From Crocinitomicaceae bacterium (GTDB lineage: Bacteria; Bacteroidota; Bacteroidia; Flavobacteriales_D; Crocinitomicaceae): 64,000 nt of DNA. The stretch spans positions 310,001 through 374,000 of the forward strand of contig JACJYW010000004.1 of assembly GCA_020635955.1 (NCBI GenBank), written 5' to 3'. Shown here one piece after another: positions 16,002 through 24,145 of this stretch; the stretch's first letter is position 1; each line of letters starts with the position of its first letter. The position numbers and the translations under genes were made by a program. Under the pieces are notes generated by a model. The model was not told the DNA's origin, did no database searches, and was given only the letters and a program-made list of their open reading frames with translations.

Positions 16002-16448
16002 TTAGCTCTTCATAGCACGCTCCATGTCACGCTTTGTGTCCTTTGTCTTAAGGTCTTGACGCTTGTCATGGAGCTTTTTACCTCTCGCCAGGTGGATCTT
16101 CAATTTTGCAAGATTCTTTTCATTGATGAACAACTTAGAAGCGATTACGGTAAGTCCTTTATCCTTTAACTTTCTCTCCAACTTATTCAACTCTGTTCTA
16201 TTCAACAGCAGAATTCTATCTCTTTTAGGTTCGTGATTATAATAAGAACCGGCTTCATATTCCGCGATATACATATTTCGTATAAGCAGAACACCATTCT
16301 TCAGCACACAAAATGCCTCAGTAATACTGGCCTTCCCATTGCGGATTGATTTGATCTCTGTTCCTGTCAATACAATACCAGCTACGAAATCATCCAGAAA
16401 TTCGTACTCAAAACTTGCTCTCTTATTTTTTATATCTGAGTTAGACAT
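16002..16448 (-). CDS. smpB: SsrA-binding protein SmpB
   Basis: 148 aa. The N-terminal segment KNKRASFEYEFLDDFVAGIVLTGTEIKSIR is the SmpB core (in pieces: KRASFEYEF, AGIVLTGTEIKS), with GKASITEAF, and RDRILLLNRTELNKL following. The C-terminal basic tail (GKKLHDKRQDLKTKDTKRDMERAMKS, about residues 122-148) is the part that enters the decoding centre. SmpB delivers tmRNA to stalled ribosomes for trans-translation. No tmRNA gene was seen nearby. Length matches the family. Confidence 0.97.
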   Translation of the reverse strand: MSNSDIKNKRASFEYEFLDDFVAGIVLTGTEIKSIRNGKASITEAFCVLKNGVLLIRNMYIAEYEAGSYYNHEPKRDRILLLNRTELNKLERKLKDKGLTVIASKLFINEKNLAKLKIHLARGKKLHDKRQDLKTKDTKRDMERAMKS

Positions 16449-16510
16449 GCATTACAAAGTTGCAAAATCTTATAGAACCTACAGTGCTTCTCTTCATTTT
16501 CTGATGCAAA

Positions 16511-17104
16511 ATGGTTATCTTTAAGTCAATGATCGATCTGAATGTATATAACAAACTAGCGCCCAAAAAAGGTAGATTGTTGATCACAGAACCTTTTTTG
16601 GAGAGTGAACACTTCAAACGTGCTGTTATTCTACTTTGTGAGCACAACGAAGAAGGCACATTCGGATTTGTATTAAATAAATATGTGGATGTAAAACTGG
16701 ATGAATTTGAAGGAATTCCTGAGTTTGACACCCGTATTTCCATGGGTGGACCAGTAAGTACAAAGAATCTGTATTACATACATACTTTAGGTGATAAATT
16801 ACCGGGAAGCATTCAGGTTTACGGGAATTTGTATGCCGGAGGTGATTTTGAGATCCTGAAAGAATTAATGGCTTCAAATCAGGTAGCACATAATCAGATC
16901 AGATTCTTTCTGGGGTACTCGGGATGGGTAAACAAACAATTGGAAGGCGAATTGAAGCACAATTCTTGGTTGGTTGCGAATATTAGCAGCATTGATGATA
17001 TCATGAATGTAGATTACATCAATATTTGGAATGATTACATGGAAAGTCAGGGAGGAAAATACAAAGCCTTCGCTCATTTCCCTGAAGATGCTTCACTCAA
17101 TTAG
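16511..17104 (+). CDS. YqgE/AlgH family protein
   Basis: 197 aa from the ATG at 16511; a second ATG at 16529 (MIDLNVYNKLAPKKG) is equally plausible because family homology starts at LAPKKGRLLITEPF. Core features are HFKRAVILLCEHNEEGTFGFVLNK (about residues 34-58), ISMGGPVSTKNLYYIHT (about 80-97) and FFLGYSGWVNKQLEGEL (about 133-150), all YqgE/AlgH signatures. Biochemical role is unclear despite the old name as an alginate regulator. Its stop overlaps that of the convergent TPR protein by 4 bases (TTAG). Confidence 0.9.
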   Translation: MVIFKSMIDLNVYNKLAPKKGRLLITEPFLESEHFKRAVILLCEHNEEGTFGFVLNKYVDVKLDEFEGIPEFDTRISMGGPVSTKNLYYIHTLGDKLPGSIQVYGNLYAGGDFEILKELMASNQVAHNQIRFFLGYSGWVNKQLEGELKHNSWLVANISSIDDIMNVDYINIWNDYMESQGGKYKAFAHFPEDASLN

Positions 17105-18309
17105 CGATCTGCTTTAACGATCAGATACTTCTCCACATAATCCATTGACTTTTTGCGATTCTCTTCAAACGACATATAGTGTTTGAATTGTGGATATATA
17201 TCAATGTGGAACATAGAAATAAAAATGTAGGGCTCGAGATATCCCTCTTCTTTCATTTTCAAAGCAAACCGTAATCCCGGAGACAGATCATTATCAGCAT
17301 TTTCATCCAGCATTTTTCTGAATGAATATACTTCCAGATACTGGTCTTTAGTAATCGAATTCTCTCCAATTATTCCATCTTCATTACAAAATGATCTCAC
17401 ATCTTTCATAGCACTTCTATAATCCGCCCATGGACCAACCAGATCAGTTTGTTGTTTGGCTTTCATGTTATTCGGATAAAATCCTCTTGGAAAACGCATA
17501 TCATTTAGCCACTTGTTCTCCACATCCAGAATATCCTGCATTTTAATTTTCATTTCAAATCCAGGATATATACACAATGCCTCCAAACATTCTTTTTTTG
17601 CTCTATAGAACAATCCCTGATCGATCAAGGCATCAATAATATATTTCCGCGGCTCCATCAAACCCGGCTGCATCTCTCTAGCCAATTCATAGTAATAGAT
17701 AGCCGAATCAGGTTGTTTTCTGATCCAAAATGAATCCCCAATATAAAGCGTGGCTTTATAGAACCCCGGATCTGTTTCTAATGCTTTTCGGTAATAATCT
17801 TCTGCCTCATCATACTTCTTATTGACAAACTTTTTCTCTCCTTTATTAAAGTATTCAAGTCCTTTTTCAGAAATGGTTGAATCCGGATTGATATCTACCA
17901 GTAAAATACGCAAATACAGATCTCCTGTATAAGAGAATGATTGAATGGTGCTTTCCCTACAAACATCAATGAAATGTTCAAGTTTCACAGATTTGAATCC
18001 CTCAATGAATGCATTGGCGAGGCTATCATTATTGGTTCCGTCATCCCCTTCTACTGTAATACTTACATTATCCCAAATAGACATGGACTGCTCATAATCC
18101 ATATACTCCATTTTTACCAATACTTCGTAAGCGGCTAAAGAAGGATAATCCGCCTTATCCATATATTTACGAAGCTTTGCAATTCCTTTATCGTAATCCT
18201 TATAGAAAACCTTGGTTGCTTTCTCTATCTGTTTGCTGCTTTGACCAAAAGAAAACATCTGACACAAGACCAGAAATGAAGAAATGATAAAGGATGTAAA
18301 AATGTTCAT
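17101..18309 (-). CDS. secreted tetratricopeptide-repeat protein, 402 aa
   Basis: Signal peptide at residues 1-22 (cleavage near FSFGQ). Mature protein is helical with at least three TPR units at about 155-260: FNKGEKKFVNKKYDEAEDYYRKAL, FYKATLYIGDSFWIRKQPDSAIYYYELA and the next DQGLFYRAKKECLEAL (cited in part). The C-terminal third is not TPR-like. Probably a periplasmic protein-interaction scaffold; function unknown. It is the last gene of the rhomboid / PabC-like / TPR operon, 12 bases after the aminotransferase gene. Confidence 0.8.
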   Translation of the reverse strand: MNIFTSFIISSFLVLCQMFSFGQSSKQIEKATKVFYKDYDKGIAKLRKYMDKADYPSLAAYEVLVKMEYMDYEQSMSIWDNVSITVEGDDGTNNDSLANAFIEGFKSVKLEHFIDVCRESTIQSFSYTGDLYLRILLVDINPDSTISEKGLEYFNKGEKKFVNKKYDEAEDYYRKALETDPGFYKATLYIGDSFWIRKQPDSAIYYYELAREMQPGLMEPRKYIIDALIDQGLFYRAKKECLEALCIYPGFEMKIKMQDILDVENKWLNDMRFPRGFYPNNMKAKQQTDLVGPWADYRSAMKDVRSFCNEDGIIGENSITKDQYLEVYSFRKMLDENADNDLSPGLRFALKMKEEGYLEPYIFISMFHIDIYPQFKHYMSFEENRKKSMDYVEKYLIVKADR

Positions 18310-18321
18310 TGTGATCTATTT

Positions 18322-19170
18322 CTATGGTCTCGCCCATTTGGCATTTAAAAGTCGCACAAACTTTTTAGCGATCTCGTTCTTATATTGTTTAGTTCGGTAT
18401 GATTCTACCCAAATAACACCATTGATGGCATTGGTTAAAAACACCTCATCAGCAACAAGTAGATTTTGAGGAGAGATATTACACTCATATACCTTTACTT
18501 CATTTTCAAGAGCCAAATTTATGATCTGCATACGCATGGTACCGCCTAAAGGTCCCTGATCTAATCCCGGTGTGTAGAGCACACCATTGCTCACAACAAA
18601 TAGATTCGCACTAGCCCCTTCAATGATCCCCATTTTATAATTCTGAATTAATAGATCATCTAAGCCTTTTTCCTGGGCACTCAATTTAGCCATGATATAG
18701 ATCAATCCGTTTTTGGTTTTGTATGCCGATAAAGGACTGATATCCTTTTTAATATCTTCATATAAATTGATCTTCCAACCCTTTTCATTCAGCTCAAAGT
18801 TGTTCTGTTTAATAGGATAGGCTTCAATGTAAAAATCTACATGGTTGTTATCAGGCAAAAATGCTCCTCCCGGTTTACGATCAACACTTAACCGCACTCT
18901 TCCTCCTTGTGTGATGCCATTTAATTTAACGAGCTTCGCAATCTCCTCCTCAAAAAATGATGTACAATAATAAGCCGGCACATTTAACTTTAACGCTTCT
19001 ATCCCCTCTTGCAAGCGCAAACAATGATTTTCAAGATTAATTGCTTTACCATTGATCACACGGATAGACTCAAACAAACCATCTCCGTAGAGATAAGCTC
19101 TATTTCCTGCCATGATCGAATATTGATCAGCAGGCAACATCATTCCGTTAAAGTTTACAAATCCACTCAT
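18322..19170 (-). CDS. class IV aminotransferase, PabC-like (aminodeoxychorismate lyase)
   Basis: 282 aa, PLP fold type IV. AGNRAYLYGDGLFESIRV (about 21-38) opens the small domain; the PLP Lys is probably Lys151 in AYKTKN, an x-K-T context seen in PabC enzymes. EGASANLFVV (184-193) and GPLGGTMRMQII (about 206-217) bind cofactor phosphate. PabC would release 4-aminobenzoate for folate. A branched-chain or D-amino-acid aminotransferase cannot be excluded by eye. It overlaps the rhomboid gene by 4 bases (ATGA). Confidence 0.83.
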   Translation of the reverse strand: MSGFVNFNGMMLPADQYSIMAGNRAYLYGDGLFESIRVINGKAINLENHCLRLQEGIEALKLNVPAYYCTSFFEEEIAKLVKLNGITQGGRVRLSVDRKPGGAFLPDNNHVDFYIEAYPIKQNNFELNEKGWKINLYEDIKKDISPLSAYKTKNGLIYIMAKLSAQEKGLDDLLIQNYKMGIIEGASANLFVVSNGVLYTPGLDQGPLGGTMRMQIINLALENEVKVYECNISPQNLLVADEVFLTNAINGVIWVESYRTKQYKNEIAKKFVRLLNAKWARP

Positions 19171-19778
19171 GTTCCAATTTTTGAAAAGAAATCAAGAAGT
19201 AGGTGATAATCAACAACTATCATAAATATAATACCGAAAACCGCTCCAGCAAAATGGGCGTCATGTGCAATACCTGTTCCACCACGTTTAGACATGTAGT
19301 ATTCTATAGCCAATATCAACGGTGCCATAATGTAAGCGGATACTGGAATTGGGATAAAGATCATCATCAATTTGGCATTAGGCATCATCATTACGAAACC
19401 AAAAAGAACTGCCATAACTGCACCAGACGCTCCAAGGGAATTATAATGTATATTATCCTTATTTCTTCTCAGTGATAACAATGTTGAGAACAAGATCCCT
19501 CCCACATATAAGCACGAAAAATATAGATATGCTTTTGGCCCATAGCTGTGCCTCATCAAATCTTCTAAAGGTTTACCAAAGCTGTAAAGGACGAACATAT
19601 TAAAGATCAAATGTGTCCAGTCAGCATGGATGAAAGCATGGGTAAAAGAACGGTACCATTCATTATTGTGTACCACATTGTATGGATTGTACATCAACTT
19701 CCATTTTAAGGCATCATTATTGAATGCCATTACGGAAATCAGAATAGTTACTGCTAATAATAAATAGGTGATGTACAT
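19167..19778 (-). CDS. rhomboid family intramembrane serine protease
   Basis: 203 aa with about six transmembrane helices. Catalytic Ser118 lies in GASGAVM and catalytic His175 in DAHFAG; the oxyanion-hole His56 and Asn60 are in HLIFNM. The pattern is a standard rhomboid protease, cutting substrates within the membrane. The hydrophobic N-terminus is the first helix rather than a signal. It is the first gene of a three-gene operon with the PabC-like and TPR genes. Confidence 0.93.
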   Translation of the reverse strand: MYITYLLLAVTILISVMAFNNDALKWKLMYNPYNVVHNNEWYRSFTHAFIHADWTHLIFNMFVLYSFGKPLEDLMRHSYGPKAYLYFSCLYVGGILFSTLLSLRRNKDNIHYNSLGASGAVMAVLFGFVMMMPNAKLMMIFIPIPVSAYIMAPLILAIEYYMSKRGGTGIAHDAHFAGAVFGIIFMIVVDYHLLLDFFSKIGT

Positions 19779-19830
19779 TTAATTATTTCTTATATTCGTC
19801 TGCTTCCTAATTACTTACCTTGCCAGCATT

Positions 19831-21480
19831 ATGAAAAACTACTTTAAAAGTATACTCCCATGCCTCGTTTTGGTTTCAATAATGGGATGTTCTGGCAAAT
19901 CAAGGGAGCTCACAGAAGAGGAGATCCAGATCAGTGAAGAACTGCGTTCACGCTTTGAAACACGTGATCAATTGGTATATAATGGTGACACATTATTAGC
20001 CTCAAAAGAAGTACTCGATTATTATAGCAATAATGATTTCACTCCTATTTGGATTGGTAAAACAAGCCTTACAGATGAAGGGAATAAAATGTTAGAATTG
20101 ATCGAGAATTCTAAAGATCATGGTTTGTTACCTGAAATGTATCATTACCAGCTCATTGATCAGATGAAAGACACCTCTTTGCTGGATGCAGAAATGATGT
20201 TGACCAATGCATTTTTCTTAATGACCACTCATGTAGATGTGGGATGCGTTGACCCAGTAACGTACCAATATGTCTGGAAAAAAGACTCACTTGATTATGA
20301 TCTTGCGGCTGAATTAGACAAAGTAAAAGATGGTTCACCTGTAGATGAAGTCATTTTTAGCCATGAGCCTGTTTTTTGGGATTACCATCAGTTACAGGCA
20401 GGTTTGGAGAAATTTTTAGATGAATATCCGCTAGATACGAACCATTATAAAATACCTGCTTTTAAAGAAGATTCGGTGAAATGTTATCATGCTGCTCATG
20501 AAGCTTTGATCGGTCATGCTTTTATGGATGGTTCAATAGGTTTGCAAGATTCTGTTTTCATAGAAGAATTGAAGAAATTTCAGAAAACAAATGGTTTAAA
20601 AGATGATGCCATTGTGGGTAAATGGACCGGTTATTCGCTAGAGCATAGTAATCTTGATCGTTTTTATCATGCTGCATTAAGCCTTGAGAAATGGAGATGG
20701 AAAAAGAAATATCCAGAAAAATACATCCGTGTTAATATACCTGAATACACCTTATATTTTGTAGATAGTAATCAGGTAAAGCGTAAACACAGAGTAGTAG
20801 TTGGGGCATATGCAACACAAACGCCAGAGTTTCATGCAAAAATGGAAAGAATGGTGACTATGCCTTTCTGGCATGTACCCTACTCTATTGCATCTACTGA
20901 AATATTGGCCGGCGCAAGAAAAGACACGAATTATTTTGACAAAAGAGGATACAAGGTTTTTGCAGGTGGACAACAAATAGATCCTACATCAGTTGACTGG
21001 TCATCAGTTAAACAATCTTCGTTCACCTATCGTGTGCGCCAGGACGGAGGCGGAGGAAACTCACTTGGAAAGATCAAATTCCTATTTCCAAATGAACATT
21101 CAGTTTTCTTACATGATACGCCTTCAAAAGGATTATTTCAAAATGATGTTCGTGCCTATTCACACGGATGTGTAAGATTGCATGAGCCTTTTGATCTGGC
21201 TAAATCAATATTGCTTTCTGAGAATAACAGAATTGTACCGGATACGCTAGATAGTTTAATTGCTAGAAAAACACAACGTGTGATCGAGCTGGACAGACCA
21301 TTTGAAGTATTTATTGAGTACATTACAGTAACCGGAGATAGTAGCGGAAATGCTATCTTTTATCCGGATATTTACGGAAGAGATGTCAAATACATTGAAA
21401 ACACTTATAAACAATTCGGCATTCCAAAATTTAAGGCCACCAGTAGCCAGGAAGGAACCGAAGTCGCTTCAAATTCATAA
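19831..21480 (+). CDS. L,D-transpeptidase, YcbB/LdtD-like lipoprotein
   Basis: 549 aa. Lipobox M-G-C (about Cys20). An N-terminal scaffold domain (about 40-230), a peptidoglycan-binding-like segment (LKKFQKTNGLKDDAIVGKWT, about 248-268) and a YkuD catalytic domain (about 290-480). The active site is SHGCVRLHEPFDL with His445 and Cys447; the family pattern is HxxxxxSHGCVR. It would make 3-3 cross-links or anchor proteins on peptidoglycan. Its last 98 bases overlap the start of the oligopeptidase gene, and the final 15 residues (from KFKATSSQEG) look like a non-conserved tail. Confidence 0.92.
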   Translation: MKNYFKSILPCLVLVSIMGCSGKSRELTEEEIQISEELRSRFETRDQLVYNGDTLLASKEVLDYYSNNDFTPIWIGKTSLTDEGNKMLELIENSKDHGLLPEMYHYQLIDQMKDTSLLDAEMMLTNAFFLMTTHVDVGCVDPVTYQYVWKKDSLDYDLAAELDKVKDGSPVDEVIFSHEPVFWDYHQLQAGLEKFLDEYPLDTNHYKIPAFKEDSVKCYHAAHEALIGHAFMDGSIGLQDSVFIEELKKFQKTNGLKDDAIVGKWTGYSLEHSNLDRFYHAALSLEKWRWKKKYPEKYIRVNIPEYTLYFVDSNQVKRKHRVVVGAYATQTPEFHAKMERMVTMPFWHVPYSIASTEILAGARKDTNYFDKRGYKVFAGGQQIDPTSVDWSSVKQSSFTYRVRQDGGGGNSLGKIKFLFPNEHSVFLHDTPSKGLFQNDVRAYSHGCVRLHEPFDLAKSILLSENNRIVPDTLDSLIARKTQRVIELDRPFEVFIEYITVTGDSSGNAIFYPDIYGRDVKYIENTYKQFGIPKFKATSSQEGTEVASNS

Positions 21481-23470
21481 CTATACCCGAATTGATGATT
21501 ACTTCTGGATGAATGATAGAGAGGATCCTGAAGTAATTCTTTATCTCAATGAAGAGAACACTTATACAAAGGCAGTGCTGGATGACTGTGGTGTTTCTCA
21601 AGAGAGTTTGTTCAAAGAAATGAAGGCAAGGATCAAAGAAGATGACTCCTCTCCTCCTTATTTCAAGAATGGATACTGGTATTACAGTCGATATGAAATT
21701 GGTCAGGAACATCCCATTCATTGTAGAAAAAAAGGTTCCTTAGATGCACCAGAAGAGATATTGCTGGATGAAAATCTGGAAGCCGAACATTATCCTTATT
21801 ACGAAATGGTATCCTTTGCTATTACCAGAGATAACAAGACAATGGCATTTGCAGAGGACATCAATGGACGCCGACTTTACCGTATACGTTTCAAAGATCT
21901 GGAAACAGGAGCAATTTCAGATCAATTAATTGAAAATACAGGTAGTGATCTGGCCTGGCATAATGATAATCAGCAATTGTATTATTCGGTAAAGGATAAA
22001 AAGACCTTACGTCCTTATCGTATCTACAAATACCACCTTAACCAACGAAAAACGGATTTGATCTTTGAAGAGAAAGATGACACCTACACTTGTGCCGTTG
22101 CCATCAATAAAGATTTTGGACATTTGTTAATTGGATCATACAGCACATTAACTACTGAATATCAGATCAAATCTGCTAATGATGATTCACCTTTTGAACT
22201 CTTTTTAGCGCGAGAAGAAGATCATGAATATTACATTGAATTGGATGGCGAAACAGCAGTGATCAAAACCAATAAAGATGCCGAGAACTTCAAAATCATG
22301 AAGTGTCACATTAAAGATCGAGCCTACGATTCATGGCAATTGATCCAGGGCACTTCAGATGCAATTTATATTGAAGATTTTGAAGTTTTTGCCAACCATT
22401 ACGTTGTACAGGAAAAAGAAAACGGATTAACCCAATTGCGAGTTTATGATCTACGCAAAGACACTGTAAAAGTCATTCCTCCCATTGAAGAAACATTCAT
22501 GATGTACATTGAAACTAATCCTGAATTAGAGCAGGATCATGTCCGTATTGCATATAGTTCAATGACCACTCCTTACAGCATATATGACGTGGATCTGGAA
22601 ACCTTTGAAAGAACCTTACAAAAGCAAACGGAAGTTTTGGGAGATTTCAGATCTGAAAACTATAGATCAGAACGTGTTTGGGCTACCGCCAGAGACGGAG
22701 TTAAAGTGGCTGTCTCTTTGGTATATAGAATCGATCAATTCAAAAAAGACGGTACAAACCCGTTGCTTTTATATGCATACGGAAGTTATGGTTCAACTGT
22801 GGATCCTTATTTTTCTTCCATCAGATTATCGCTTTTAAACAGAGGATTTGTATTTGCCATTGCACATATTAGAGGAGGTGAATATTTAGGTAGACATTGG
22901 TATGAAGAAGGCAAACTGCTCAAAAAGAAAAATACCTTTTACGATTTTATAGATGCCGCAGAGTACTTGATTCAGGAAAAGTATGCAGCTAAAGACAAAG
23001 TATTTGCCATGGGCGGATCTGCGGGGGGATTATTAATGGGAGCTGTAGCCAATTATCGACCAGACCTTTGGACTGGAATTGTATCTCAAGTTCCTTTTGT
23101 TGATGTCGTTTCCACCATGTTGGATGATTCAATTCCTTTAACCACAGGAGAATATGACGAATGGGGTAACCCAAATGATGAAACGTATTATAAGTATATG
23201 TTATCGTATTCGCCTTACGATAACATTGAATCCAAAAACTATCCTCCAATGCTGATTACCAGCGGATTGCATGATTCGCAGGTTCAATATTGGGAACCCA
23301 CGAAATATGTAGCAAAGATCCGCGAATTAAAGACCGATAATAACCCTGTCCTTCTATATACAAACATGGAAGCAGGACATGGCGGCGCTAGTGGAAGATT
23401 TGAAGCCATTAAAGAAATTGCCCTGGAATATGCATTTATCTTATGGTTAAATGGAGATAAAGTAAAATAA
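21383..23470 (+). CDS. ptrB: oligopeptidase B-like S9 family serine peptidase
   Basis: 695 aa from ATG 21383 (MSNTLKTLINN); an ATG at 21350 would add 11 residues and overlap more. Family homology begins at RPPVARKEPKSLQIH (about residue 18), with the beta-propeller following (TRIDDYFWMNDREDPEV). The C-terminal alpha/beta-hydrolase domain has the nucleophile in GGSAGG (Ser546), the Asp in HDSQVQYWEP and the His in GHGGASGR. It cleaves short peptides after basic residues. No signal peptide, so probably cytoplasmic. The 98-base overlap with the upstream transpeptidase gene is in a different frame. Confidence 0.9.
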   Translation: MSNTLKTLINNSAFQNLRPPVARKEPKSLQIHNYTRIDDYFWMNDREDPEVILYLNEENTYTKAVLDDCGVSQESLFKEMKARIKEDDSSPPYFKNGYWYYSRYEIGQEHPIHCRKKGSLDAPEEILLDENLEAEHYPYYEMVSFAITRDNKTMAFAEDINGRRLYRIRFKDLETGAISDQLIENTGSDLAWHNDNQQLYYSVKDKKTLRPYRIYKYHLNQRKTDLIFEEKDDTYTCAVAINKDFGHLLIGSYSTLTTEYQIKSANDDSPFELFLAREEDHEYYIELDGETAVIKTNKDAENFKIMKCHIKDRAYDSWQLIQGTSDAIYIEDFEVFANHYVVQEKENGLTQLRVYDLRKDTVKVIPPIEETFMMYIETNPELEQDHVRIAYSSMTTPYSIYDVDLETFERTLQKQTEVLGDFRSENYRSERVWATARDGVKVAVSLVYRIDQFKKDGTNPLLLYAYGSYGSTVDPYFSSIRLSLLNRGFVFAIAHIRGGEYLGRHWYEEGKLLKKKNTFYDFIDAAEYLIQEKYAAKDKVFAMGGSAGGLLMGAVANYRPDLWTGIVSQVPFVDVVSTMLDDSIPLTTGEYDEWGNPNDETYYKYMLSYSPYDNIESKNYPPMLITSGLHDSQVQYWEPTKYVAKIRELKTDNNPVLLYTNMEAGHGGASGRFEAIKEIALEYAFILWLNGDKVK

Positions 23471-23556
23471 ATTAATATTTTTAACACAGGATTTACCGTA
23501 GAAGATTTGTAATTAGAAAGTCTATATTGCAAACGATTTAATAATTAAACAGAAAT

Positions 23557-24090
23557 ATGAGAAAACTTAAAAAAAACCTTTTGGCCGTTGGGATGTTGTT
23601 TTTAATGGGAACCTATTCATTCGCTGGGGAAACATATACGAATGAAGACGCAAAATTTAAAATTACTTTCCCTTCATCTTATGATGTATCTTCTGATCAA
23701 CAAGATGGAGTTACCGTACTTTCATTGAGTGCAACTTATCAATCAATGATCCTATTGGTAAGTGTTTTCGTTTATGAAGAAGTTGTACCTGAAGATGAAT
23801 ATGCTGTTAAAGTGGCTGAAGGTATTATCACTACTGCTGATGCATTCAACTCTAAATTTAATGAGAAAAAATGTGTTAGATGGAATGGTGGCGGTTCAAA
23901 CCCTGGTTTGAAAAATGCTATTAAAGGAAAAGTATCAAATGGTTCAGGTGGATCATTTAACTTCTTCGGTAATATCTACATTACTATGGCTTATGGAATT
24001 GAGTATAGAATCTCAGCTCTATCTACCAGCAAAAAAGGATTTGATGCAGGAATTGAATCTGCATTCGTAAATTCGTTCAAACTTTTATAA
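23557..24090 (+). CDS. secreted hypothetical protein, 177 aa
   Basis: Signal peptide at residues 1-23 (cleavage near YSFAG). The mature part begins ETYTNEDAKFKITFPSSYDVSSDQ, a pattern like small DcrB/PsbP-type beta proteins: a strand carrying a FPSSYDV-like motif, LVSVFVYEEV, and a final GIESAFVNSFKLL helix/strand. I cannot assign a function. It is a single gene ending in a strong terminator that faces dnaE. Confidence 0.75.
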   Translation: MRKLKKNLLAVGMLFLMGTYSFAGETYTNEDAKFKITFPSSYDVSSDQQDGVTVLSLSATYQSMILLVSVFVYEEVVPEDEYAVKVAEGIITTADAFNSKFNEKKCVRWNGGGSNPGLKNAIKGKVSNGSGGSFNFFGNIYITMAYGIEYRISALSTSKKGFDAGIESAFVNSFKLL

Positions 24091-24111
24091 GATTTAGATC
24101 TAATAGATATG

Positions 24112-24145
24112 AAAGCTCTGCTCTCCAAATGGGGAGCTTTTTTTT
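24112..24145 (+). terminator. rho-independent terminator between secreted protein and dnaE
   Basis: GCTCTCC (24120-24126) pairs with GGGGAGC (24131-24137) with loop AAAT and one G-U pair, followed by a run of eight T (24138-24145). An alternative outer pairing AAAGCTC (24112-24118) with GAGCTTT exists. The T tract reaches the last bases of dnaE. Confidence 0.85.

Noticed and set aside
21350..21382. Earlier ATG for the oligopeptidase B gene
   Set aside because: It only adds residues encoded within the transpeptidase gene and no family homology reaches that far; the ATG at 21383 gives the smaller overlap.
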